Shown in pieces: positions 45,235 to 52,672 of a stretch of DNA of 64,000 nt. The translations under genes and the position numbers were made by a program. The notes below the pieces were generated by a model. It was not told where the DNA came from. It worked only from the letters and a program-made list of their open reading frames with translations, and searched no databases. Where the stretch lies: NCBI GenBank assembly GCA_963701265.1, contig OY969581.1:1612001-1676000 (forward strand), read 5' to 3'. Within the stretch, counting starts at the first letter, position 1; the number at the start of each line of letters is the position of its first letter. This DNA is from VRUE01 sp963701265. GTDB taxonomy: Bacteria > Actinomycetota > Thermoleophilia > Solirubrobacterales > 70-9.

Positions 45235-45548
45235 GAGCCCAGTCTAGAAACGCCACCGGAGCTAGCCCTGTGTCAAGTACACAATCGTGCTGGATCGCAC
45301 TTGCGAGAGGGCGAACCACGCTTCGACCAATGCATCGCTAACATTTCGGTCCTCTGGATGTCCACGATGTGAAGACGGCCCCGGGCGCATACCCGGGGCC
45401 GTTTCATTTGGCGGTACCTTCTTAGCGATCCGCGAGCTTCGATGCGAGTGCAATCAGCGCTCGCATGACGCCCACAAATCCAAGAAGAACCGCCGTTTCT
45501 GGGATATCCACCTAGGCCTAAGTCCTCCTCAGGCTCGATGCGCCCCAG
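45235..45548. other. 314-base gap: right end of the element and a spacer without a gene
   Basis: It holds the right inverted repeat (45266-45286), the right direct repeat (45287-45300), then a host spacer with a strong GC hairpin. Open frames here (45262-45453 minus, 45287-45583 plus) run through that hairpin and show no protein-like signal. No tRNA or other RNA gene is recognised. Confidence 0.6.
45375..45402 (+). terminator. Intrinsic terminator downstream of gatB
   Basis: ACGGCCCCGGG and CCCGGGGCCGT form an 11-bp stem around CGCATA, followed on the plus strand by TTCATTT. The stem works in either direction; its position between gatB (minus) and the mobile element suggests that it also ends the gat transcript. 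Confidence 0.6.
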
Positions 45549-46988
45549 CTACTGGTCGAGATTCTTCCGGATCAGCCGGTTGACCTCACCGCCGTCCGCC
45601 CGCCCCTTGGCCTCCTTCATCACCGCGCCGACGATGGCGCCGATCGCCTTGCCGTTGCCGGCGCGGATCTGCTCGGCGGCCTCCGGATTGGCCTCGACCG
45701 CAGCGGCCACTATCGCCTCCAGCTCTCCGCTGTCGGAGATCTGGGCGAGGCCCTCGCGCTCGACGATTGCGGCTGGGTCGCCGCCCTCGGCAACGAGGGT
45801 GGCCAGAACCCTCTTGCCGCTGCTGTGCGAAATTTTCTTCTCATGGACCATCGCCACTAGGCTCGCCAGGGCGCCGGGGTCGACCTTCGACTCGCTCGCA
45901 TTGGTCTCCCCCTCCTCCTGGCGCAGCGCCGCCGCCAGCTCGCCGGTGACCCAGTTGGCGACTACGCGCGCCTCGACACTGTTGGCTTGCCTGGCGGTCT
46001 GCTCGAAGTAGCTTGCGGTCTCGGGGTCGGCCGCCAACAGCGCCGCCGTGTCCTCGGCGAGACCCATCTGCTCGCGATAGCGCTCGGCACGGGCGGCGGG
46101 CAACTCGGGCAGCGACTCGCGGGCCTCGCGCAGCATCGCCTCGGTCGGCACGATCGGGACCAGGTCGGGCTCGGGGAAGTAGCGGTAATCGTGCGCTTCC
46201 TCCTTCGAACGCAGCGGGTGCAGGCTGCCGTCCTCGGGGTGGAAGTGGAGCGTCTCCTGCTCGACCGTCCCCCCCGCTTCGATCAGCTCGCGCTGGCGGG
46301 CGAGCTCGGCTTCGATCCCGCGCTCGAGGAAGCGGAAGCTGTTCATGTTCTTCAGCTCGGTCTTGGTGCCGAGCTGATCGCTGCCGGCGGGCCGCACGGA
46401 GATGTTGCCGTCGACGCGCAGGCTGCCCTCCTCCATGTTGACGTCGGAGACGCCGAGCTGGCGCACCGTCTCGCGCAGCAGACGCGCCCAGGCAGCCGCC
46501 TCGGCGGCGCTGCGCAGGTCGGGTTCGGTGACGATCTCGACCAACGGCGTGCCGCCGCGGTTGAAGTCGACCAGCGAGGCGCCGGAGCCGTGGATTCGCC
46601 CCGACTCGCCGACGTGGACCATCTTCGCCGCGTCCTCCTCGAGGTGGGCGCGGTGGATGCGGATATCGCCGAGCTTGCCGGCGCCGGCGATCGGGATGTC
46701 GTACTGGCTGATCTGGTAGGCCTTGGGGCTGTCGGGATAGAAGTAGTTCTTGCGGTGGAAGATCGAGCGCTCGGCGACCTCGCACTCCAGCGCCGCGGCG
46801 ATCTTGAGGGCGTAGTGGATGGCCTGCTCGTTGACCACCGGCAGTACACCCGGATGAGCGAGGCAGACCGGGCAGGTGTGGACGTTGGGCTCATCACCGA
46901 AGGAGAGCTCGCAGCCGCAGAACATCTTCGTCCTGGTCGCCAGCTGGACGTGGATCTCCAGTCCGATCACCGCCTCCAACTCAGCCAT
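45549..46988 (-). CDS. gatB: Asp/Glu-tRNA amidotransferase subunit B
   Basis: tRNA-binding and kinase subunit of GatCAB, which amidates Glu-tRNA(Gln) and/or Asp-tRNA(Asn). 479 residues. AVIGLEIHVQLATRTKMFCGC is the N-terminal signature, CPVCLAHPGVLPVVN gives the zinc site, FYPDSPKAYQISQYDIPI and GDIRIHRAHLEEDAAKM are further family blocks; a YqeY-like C-terminal domain is complete. The ATG at 46988 overlaps the gatA stop by 8 bases. Confidence 0.96.
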   Translation of the reverse strand: MAELEAVIGLEIHVQLATRTKMFCGCELSFGDEPNVHTCPVCLAHPGVLPVVNEQAIHYALKIAAALECEVAERSIFHRKNYFYPDSPKAYQISQYDIPIAGAGKLGDIRIHRAHLEEDAAKMVHVGESGRIHGSGASLVDFNRGGTPLVEIVTEPDLRSAAEAAAWARLLRETVRQLGVSDVNMEEGSLRVDGNISVRPAGSDQLGTKTELKNMNSFRFLERGIEAELARQRELIEAGGTVEQETLHFHPEDGSLHPLRSKEEAHDYRYFPEPDLVPIVPTEAMLREARESLPELPAARAERYREQMGLAEDTAALLAADPETASYFEQTARQANSVEARVVANWVTGELAAALRQEEGETNASESKVDPGALASLVAMVHEKKISHSSGKRVLATLVAEGGDPAAIVEREGLAQISDSGELEAIVAAAVEANPEAAEQIRAGNGKAIGAIVGAVMKEAKGRADGGEVNRLIRKNLDQ

Positions 46989-48426
46989 TCGGCACTCCCT
47001 CCGGCCGCGCATCGAAGCCGATCCCCTGCTCCAGCGCGTAGGCAGCGCCGAGCAGCTTCTGCTCGGCGAAGGCGGGGGCGGCGATCTGGAAGCCGACCGG
47101 CAGCTGCGGCCCACCCCCCGCCGGTTCGGCCAGACCGGCCGGAATCGAGATCGCCGGGATGCCGGCCAGGCTCATCGGCACGGTGAAGAAGTCGTTGAGG
47201 TACATCGCCAGTGGGTCGTCGGTCTTCTCGCCGAGCTTGAAGGCAACTGAGGGCGAGGTCGGCGTGACGACGAAGTCGACGTCGGCGAAGGCAACGGTGA
47301 AGTCGCCGGCGATCTTGGTCCGCACCTTCTGCGCCTGCCCGTAGTAGGCCTCGTAGTAGCCGGAGGAGAGCGCGTAGGTGCCGAGCATGATCCGCCGCTT
47401 GACCTCGGCGCCGAACCCCTTTGCCCGCGTCTGCTCGTACATTTCGATCACGTCACCGCTCGACTCGGCCCGCATCCCGTAGCGGACGCCGTCGTAGCGG
47501 GCCAGGTTCGAGGAGGCCTCGGCCGGGGCGATCACGTAGTAGGCGGAGATCCCGTGTTCGGCGTGCGGCAGGGCGATCTCGGCGACCTCGCCGCCGAGCC
47601 GCTCGATCTTCGCCAGGGTCGCCTCGAAGACCTCGCGCACGCCGGGCTCGATCGCATCGCTGGCGAGTTCACCCGGGACGCCAAAACGCAGGCCGGTGAG
47701 GTCCTCGCGATCCGGCAGGCCGGGAGTGGCAGGCAGCCCGACCGAGGTCGAGTCGCAGGGGTCGCCGCCCTGCAGCATCGCCAGCATCAGAGCGGCGTCG
47801 CTGACGTCGCGAGTGAGCGGTCCACACTGGTCCAGCGAGGAGGCGAAGGCGATCATCCCGTAGCGCGAGATCGCGCCGTAGGTGGGCTTGAGCCCGACGA
47901 TGCCGCAGAGCGCGGCGGGCTGGCGGATCGAGCCACCGGTGTCGGTGCCGATCGCCCAGGGGGCGAGACCGCCGGCAACCACCGCGGCCGAGCCGCCCGA
48001 GGAGCCGCCGGGGACGCGTCCGCGATCCCAGGGGTTGAGCACCGGGCCATAAGCCGAGTTCTCGTTCGAGGAGCCCATCGCGAATTCGTCCATGTTCGTC
48101 TTGCCGAGGACCGGTGCTCCGGCCTCGAGCAGCCGACGCACCGCGGTCGAGGTGTAGGGCGGCCGGTAGCCCTCGAGGATGCGAGAGCCGGCAGTCGTCG
48201 GCACCCCCTCGGTGCAGAAGATGTCCTTGACCGCGACCGGGGCGATGCTGGGCCGCTCGACCGCGATCGCACCGCCATCGCCGTCTCCCTCGCGCCAGAG
48301 GTAAGCGTTGAGCTCGTCGCCCGCCGCTGCCTGCCGCCAAGCGTCGGCGTACTCGCCCGCGTCGAGCTCTCCCGCGACCATCGCCTGATGGGCCTCGAGG
48401 GCCGTCAGCGCCAGCAGCTCGGTCAT
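46981..48426 (-). CDS. gatA: Asp/Glu-tRNA amidotransferase subunit A
   Basis: Glutaminase subunit that delivers ammonia to GatB. 481 residues, amidase-signature family. The catalytic triad lysine lies in VAVKDIFCTEG and the two serines in the Gly/Ser-rich block GGSSGGSAAVVAGGLAPWAIGTDTGGSIRQPAA (around residues 145-175). It starts directly after the gatC stop with no gap, so gatC-gatA-gatB are one operon. Confidence 0.96.
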   Translation of the reverse strand: MTELLALTALEAHQAMVAGELDAGEYADAWRQAAAGDELNAYLWREGDGDGGAIAVERPSIAPVAVKDIFCTEGVPTTAGSRILEGYRPPYTSTAVRRLLEAGAPVLGKTNMDEFAMGSSNENSAYGPVLNPWDRGRVPGGSSGGSAAVVAGGLAPWAIGTDTGGSIRQPAALCGIVGLKPTYGAISRYGMIAFASSLDQCGPLTRDVSDAALMLAMLQGGDPCDSTSVGLPATPGLPDREDLTGLRFGVPGELASDAIEPGVREVFEATLAKIERLGGEVAEIALPHAEHGISAYYVIAPAEASSNLARYDGVRYGMRAESSGDVIEMYEQTRAKGFGAEVKRRIMLGTYALSSGYYEAYYGQAQKVRTKIAGDFTVAFADVDFVVTPTSPSVAFKLGEKTDDPLAMYLNDFFTVPMSLAGIPAISIPAGLAEPAGGGPQLPVGFQIAAPAFAEQKLLGAAYALEQGIGFDARPEGVPNG

Positions 48427-48717
48427 CTATTCCTCGGCCTGCGGCGAGGGGACGCGGAAGGCGTCATCAACCGGGTCCGGGGCCTGGGCCAGGGCAACCT
48501 CGGGCGCCAGGCTCTGGTGCGGCACGTCGGCCCGCAGCACGTTCTCCAGCTCGACCACGTGCGTGGTCGGCTCGACGTCGTCGAGATCGAGCTCGGCGAT
48601 CCGATCGACGTGCTCGAGGATCCCCGAAAGCTCCCCGGCCATCGTCGCGACCTCCTCCTCGGAAAGGCCAAGACGGGCCAGCTTCGCCACATGCAGTACC
48701 TGCTCGCGCTCGATCAC
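48427..48717 (-). CDS. gatC: Asp/Glu-tRNA amidotransferase subunit C
   Basis: 96-residue belt subunit that stabilises GatA-GatB. The N-terminal VLHVAKLARLGLSEEEVATMAGELSGILEHVDRIAELD is typical, followed by LRADVPHQSLAPEVALAQAP. GTG start; first gene of gatCAB. Together with gltX (60103-61470) this indicates that Gln-tRNA is made by the indirect route, since no glutaminyl-tRNA synthetase is present in the window. Confidence 0.92.
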   Translation of the reverse strand: MIEREQVLHVAKLARLGLSEEEVATMAGELSGILEHVDRIAELDLDDVEPTTHVVELENVLRADVPHQSLAPEVALAQAPDPVDDAFRVPSPQAEE

Positions 48718-48761
48718 GGCGGCCGATTCTAGGCGCCCCGCCAGTTAGAGTCCGCGACGGG

Positions 48762-49205
48762 ATGAGAGGCGAGCGCGCAGAGGAGTTCGTGGTGGCGAAC
48801 CTGCGCCTGCTCGCGGTCAGCTTCGCCGTCGTCGGCATCCTCTTCATCGCGGTCCCCAGCGGGGTACTCGATGTGATCTCCGACGTCGGCGAATGGTTCG
48901 GCAACGAGACCCGAGCGCCGCACACGCAGGAGTACCTCTGGCTGGCCCTTTCCTTCGCCTACATGGTGGTTATCACCGGCATCTGCCTGGTGGTGCAGAC
49001 GGACGTCGTCCGCTACCGCCCGCTGCTGCTCGTTCTCGCGGCCGGCAAGACCGCGTCTTCACTCGGCTCGCTCCTCTTCTTCGTAGTCCAGGACCAGGTC
49101 TTCATCTACCTGCTCAACTTCCTCGTCGACGGCTTCCTCGCCCTGTTCGCGCTCCTCCTATGGACGCTCGCCGGCCGCATCGGCCGCCCCGCCGCGCCTG
49201 GCTGA
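48762..49205 (+). CDS. Small four-helix membrane protein
   Basis: 147 residues with four clear transmembrane segments (LLAVSFAVVGILFIAV, YLWLALSFAYMVVITGICLVV, LLLVLAAGKTASSLGSLLFFVV and FIYLLNFLVDGFLALFALLLWTLA). No motif recognised. Its stop is followed at once by a protein-like frame leading into the GMC oxidoreductase, so the two are probably co-transcribed and may work together. Confidence 0.6.
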   Translation: MRGERAEEFVVANLRLLAVSFAVVGILFIAVPSGVLDVISDVGEWFGNETRAPHTQEYLWLALSFAYMVVITGICLVVQTDVVRYRPLLLVLAAGKTASSLGSLLFFVVQDQVFIYLLNFLVDGFLALFALLLWTLAGRIGRPAAPG

Positions 49206-49265
49206 CAGCCCCCGCCGGGGCTCTCGACCGCCGAGCAACGCACCCTGAGCGCGATCTGCGCGGCG

Positions 49266-51083
49266 ATGGCACCCGGCCTCGACGGCCTGCCCGCAGCCGA
49301 GCGCGATATCGATGTCTCCGGCCCAGTCGCTGAGTTCCTCCGCTCGGTCTCGCCGCGGGCGCTGGCGCGGATCAAGCTGGGCCTACGCGCCTTCGAGTGG
49401 CTGCCCTTCCCCTGGCGCTTCAGCCGCCTTGGCCCGGCGGCGCGCGAGGACTTCTTGCGCGGAATGGAGGCATCGCGCTTCGGCCTCCATCACGAGCTGC
49501 TGCTGATGGCCAAGGTCTTCGCCACGCTGGGCAGCGCGATCGCGCCGGAGGTCGAGCGGCGGGTGGGCTTCACGACGAGCTGCCGGCTCGACGACGGGTC
49601 GTTGCCCGACCCCTCCGGCGCGCTCGGCGAGACCGAGCCGGCGGGCGAAGGTGAGGAATGCGACGTGGTCATCGTCGGCTCCGGGGCCGGCGGCGCCGTC
49701 GCCGCGGCGACCCTGGCCGAGGCCGGGCTCGACGTGATCGTGCTCGAGGCCGGTGAGAGCTTCAACCGCGACAGCTACCCGGCGGAGCCGCTGGACGCGA
49801 TCGCCCGCCTCTACCGCGACGGCGGCCTGACGATCGCCGAGGGGCGGCCCCCAATCCCGGTGCCGGTCGCGCGCACCGTCGGCGGCACCACCGTGGTCAA
49901 CTCCGGCACCTGCTTCCGCGCGCCCGATCCGGTGCTCGAGGATTGGAACCGGCGCTTTGGCATCGAGTGGGCCACCGATCTCGGACAGGAGTTCTCCGTG
50001 GCCGAGCAGTTTCTGCACGTAACGCCGGTCGACCCCGAGCGGATGGGACGCAACGGGCAGCTGGCGATGGAGGGCGCGGCCGCGATCGGCGCCAGCGGCG
50101 GCCCGATCGCCCGCAACGCCGGCAACTGCGTGCAGTGCAGCTCCTGTCCCTTCGGCTGCGAGATCGACGCCAAGCGCGGCATGCACGTCAGCTACCTGCC
50201 GCGAGCGGTAGCCGCGGGAGCCCGCTTGCGAACCGGCGTCGAGGCGCAGCGGATTCTGGTCGAGGACGGCCGAGCCGTCGGGGTGGGTTGCACAAGCACC
50301 CGCCCCTACACCGTGCGGGCGCGACTGGCCACCATCGTCGCCGGCGGCGCCCTGGGCACTCCCGAGCTGCTGCTGCGCTCCGGCCTCGGTGGCCCTCAGG
50401 TCGGCCGCAACCTCCACATCCACCCCGCCTGCTGGGTCGGCGCCCGCTACGCAGAGGAGGTGCGCGGCTGGGACGGCGTGATGCAGAGCTATTACATCGA
50501 CCAGTGGGAGCCGCAGCGCCTCCTGCTCGAGGCCACCTTCACCCCGCTCGCCTTCGGCGGCGCCTGGCTCCCCGGCGCCGGCCGCGAGCACCAGCGCTCA
50601 ATCCTCGAATTCGGCCACGTAGCCTCAATCGGAGTCCACCTCTCCGACACCTCCAGCGGCCGCGTCGACCTCACGGGCAAAGGCGCCCTCCGAGCCCGCT
50701 ACAAGCTCACCCAAGCCGACGCGGACCGCCTGGTCTACGGGATCGCCCGAGCGGCCGAGATCCACTTCGCCGCTGGCGCGATTGAGGTCTATCCCAACAT
50801 CGCCCGCGTCGGCAAGCTCACCCCGGAGAAGCTCGCGACCTTCGAATCGACCCGCTTCAAGCCCTCCGCGCTGCGTCTAGAGGCCTTTCACCCAATGGGG
50901 ACCGCCCGGATCTCAGCTTCGGGCGATGGTGTGTGCGGGCCCGACGGCTCGGTACACGGCGTCAGCGACCTCTACGTCGCCGACGCCTCGATCTTCCCCA
51001 CCTCCGTCGGCGTCAATCCAATGATGACGGTCATCGCTTTCGCCGCTCGAATAGCGGCCGAACTCGCGAAGAGGGGCGGGTAG
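49266..51083 (+). CDS. GMC-family FAD oxidoreductase (cholesterol oxidase/alcohol dehydrogenase-like)
   Basis: 605 residues. An N-terminal gluconate-dehydrogenase-subunit-3-like region is fused to a GMC oxidase: FAD motif VVIVGSGAGGAVAAATLAEAG at about 132-152, VLEAGE, GGTTVVNSGTCFR, CVQCSSCPFGCEIDAKRG, and a C-terminal FHPMGTARIS plus LYVADASIFPTSVGVNPMMT with the active-site His. The frame is protein-like before the ATG (LSTAEQRTLSAICAA) but has no ATG, GTG or TTG back to the previous stop, so the start is uncertain. Substrate is probably a long-chain or sterol-like alcohol; membrane partner unknown. Confidence 0.82.
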   Translation: MAPGLDGLPAAERDIDVSGPVAEFLRSVSPRALARIKLGLRAFEWLPFPWRFSRLGPAAREDFLRGMEASRFGLHHELLLMAKVFATLGSAIAPEVERRVGFTTSCRLDDGSLPDPSGALGETEPAGEGEECDVVIVGSGAGGAVAAATLAEAGLDVIVLEAGESFNRDSYPAEPLDAIARLYRDGGLTIAEGRPPIPVPVARTVGGTTVVNSGTCFRAPDPVLEDWNRRFGIEWATDLGQEFSVAEQFLHVTPVDPERMGRNGQLAMEGAAAIGASGGPIARNAGNCVQCSSCPFGCEIDAKRGMHVSYLPRAVAAGARLRTGVEAQRILVEDGRAVGVGCTSTRPYTVRARLATIVAGGALGTPELLLRSGLGGPQVGRNLHIHPACWVGARYAEEVRGWDGVMQSYYIDQWEPQRLLLEATFTPLAFGGAWLPGAGREHQRSILEFGHVASIGVHLSDTSSGRVDLTGKGALRARYKLTQADADRLVYGIARAAEIHFAAGAIEVYPNIARVGKLTPEKLATFESTRFKPSALRLEAFHPMGTARISASGDGVCGPDGSVHGVSDLYVADASIFPTSVGVNPMMTVIAFAARIAAELAKRGG

Positions 51084-51148
51084 CCCTCTCCAAAACACTC
51101 AAGAGCGGCCTCCTGGCCGCTCGTTTTGGGGAGGGCTACCCGCCCCTC
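51071..51148. terminator. Giant 3' stem-loop E3, overlapping the GMC stop codon
   Basis: GAGGGGCGGGTAGCCCTCTC... at 51071-51096 pairs with 51123-51148 over 26 bp with a single G.T pair. Inside, GAGCGGCC and GGCCGCTC (51103-51122) form an 8-bp apical stem with loop TCCT. The GMC stop codon (51081-51083) is part of the stem. It ends 11 bases from the stop of the convergent gene. Confidence 0.8.
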
Positions 51149-51158
51149 CCCCGAAGTC

Positions 51159-51782
51159 TCAGCCGCTAGGCGGAGGAGGTGGCGGCGGCGGACCCTGAGA
51201 GCTCGGCGGCGCCGGAGGCGTCGAAGACGGAGGGGGTGGCGGAGGCGGCGTTGAAGCCGAGTGCTGATGCGGCAGTGAACCATCCGACCCCCCACTCGAG
51301 AGCCGATCGGCCGCGTCACCGAAGGTGATCCCTTCTTCTTTCATCGTGCTGTAGCCACCAAAGGCAATCCCCCCAGCCGCGATCAGGCCGAGAAAGATTC
51401 CGAGGCTGAGGGTTGCGTCAACGGATACGCCGCCGAAGTCGCCGAAGCTCGGTGGAAAGATGATGCGGAAGAGAATCAGCACGACTGAGATCACGCCCAG
51501 CACCGTGACGATCGTGCTCATCGGCACGGGCGGCTCATAGGTGGAATCAGTCAAACGCAGTCCGACCAGCACGAGCGCGGCAATGATCGTGATCAAGAGG
51601 ATGATCGGGATGAAGTCGAGAGCGTCCCAGGCGCTGCCGCCCCCACCCGGCACGCTGCCGGAGAAGCCGCCGACCCCGGTCACTTCAACGCCGAACCAAT
51701 CGAAGAACATGAAGATGAAGAGCAGGATCGCCGAGCCGCCGGCGATCTTCTCTCCGGGGCTGAGCTTGTCTAGGTGCTCCAT
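51159..51782 (-). CDS. Four-helix membrane protein with proline-rich tail
   Basis: 207 residues: hydrophobic segments at about 12-30, 57-76, 88-108 and 123-145, then a polar linker and a proline-rich tail (runs of 7 and 8 prolines) to the end. The tail is likely to be cytosolic or wall-spanning. No known domain. It follows folD after 42 bases on the same strand. Confidence 0.65.
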   Translation of the reverse strand: MEHLDKLSPGEKIAGGSAILLFIFMFFDWFGVEVTGVGGFSGSVPGGGGSAWDALDFIPIILLITIIAALVLVGLRLTDSTYEPPVPMSTIVTVLGVISVVLILFRIIFPPSFGDFGGVSVDATLSLGIFLGLIAAGGIAFGGYSTMKEEGITFGDAADRLSSGGSDGSLPHQHSASTPPPPPPPSSTPPAPPSSQGPPPPPPPPSG

Positions 51783-51823
51783 CTATCCATCCTCCGGTCG
51801 AACTTAGGGGTCGAGGGGCGACA

Positions 51824-52672
51824 TTACACCCGCGCCCTGGCCGCGGCCAACGTATTTACGAGCAGCATCGCGATTGTCATCGGGCCGACCCCACCGGGCA
51901 CTGGCGTGATCGCGGCGGCGACCTCTGAGGCCGCATCGAAGTCGACGTCACCGACAAGGCCGTCGTCGGTGCGGTTGACCCCGACGTCAATCACGACCGC
52001 ACCGGGCTTGACCGCCTCACCACCAAGCAAACGGGGGCTGCCGACCGCGGCGACGAGAACGTCGGCGCGCCTGCAGGTTGCGGCCAGATCCCGCGTGCGG
52101 GAGTGGCAGACGGTTACCGTCGCGTTGGCCGCCAGCAGCAGGCGAGCCACCGGCACGCCGACCAGCTTCGAGCGCCCGACCACGACGGCCTCGGCCCCCT
52201 CAAGCTCCACGCCCTCATGGCGGAGCAGCTCCATCACCCCGGATGGCGTGCAGGGCACGAGCCCCGGCATGCCGTGGGCGAGCAGGCCGGCATTGACCGG
52301 GGTCAGGCCGTCGACGTCCTTGGCCGGGTCGATCGCTGCGACGATGCGATCGGGATCGATCTGATCGGGGACCGGCAGCTGGACGAGGATGCCGTCGACA
52401 TCATCGTCCTCGCCAAGCTCGGTGACCAACCGAAGCAGCTCGGCCTCGCTCGTCTCGGCGGGAAGCCCGTGGTGGGCCGAGCGCATGCCGGCCTCCTCGC
52501 AGGCGCGGTGCTTGTTGCGCACGTAGACCTCCGAGGCGGGGTCATCGCCGACGATCACGGTGGTCAGCAGCGGTGTGCGACCCCGCTCCGCGGCGAAGCT
52601 GGCGACCTCCGTCGCAACCTGCCCGCGGACGGCCGCCGCCACCGCCTTGCCATCGATTACCCGCGCCGCCAC
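51824..52672 (-). CDS. folD: Methylene-THF dehydrogenase/methenyl-THF cyclohydrolase
   Basis: Bifunctional one-carbon enzyme, 282 residues. The catalytic YVRNKHRACEEAG (Y and K) is at about 50-62, GILVQLPVPDQI at about 94-105, the conserved PCTPSGVMELL follows and VVVGRSKLVGVPVARLL is the Rossmann motif. PGGVGPMTIAMLL closes the protein. The GTG start shares one base with the pcrA stop (TAGTG). Confidence 0.95.
   Translation of the reverse strand: MAARVIDGKAVAAAVRGQVATEVASFAAERGRTPLLTTVIVGDDPASEVYVRNKHRACEEAGMRSAHHGLPAETSEAELLRLVTELGEDDDVDGILVQLPVPDQIDPDRIVAAIDPAKDVDGLTPVNAGLLAHGMPGLVPCTPSGVMELLRHEGVELEGAEAVVVGRSKLVGVPVARLLLAANATVTVCHSRTRDLAATCRRADVLVAAVGSPRLLGGEAVKPGAVVIDVGVNRTDDGLVGDVDFDAASEVAAAITPVPGGVGPMTIAMLLVNTLAAARARV

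Larger units (their letters stand above)
41776..45300. mobile_element. IS1595-type transposon with passenger genes
   Basis: The core (41790-45286) ends in terminal inverted repeats: ATTGTGTACTTGACGCAGGG at 41791-41810 matches, inverted and with one mismatch, CCCTGTGTCAAGTACACAAT at 45266-45285. Outside both ends is the direct repeat GTGCTGGATCGCAC (41776-41789 and 45287-45300), probably the target duplication. Inside are an ISXO2-like transposase, two HTH-type small genes, a 42-codon gene and two unrelated membrane proteins. The 14-base duplication is longer than the 8 bases I associate with IS1595, so the boundary is slightly uncertain. The internal base composition is visibly less GC-rich than the flanks. 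Confidence 0.8.

Noticed and set aside
45262..45453. Open frame at the right end of the mobile element, possibly an interrupted host gene
   Set aside because: A strong GC terminator hairpin lies inside it, and joining the two flanks ends the frame after six codons.
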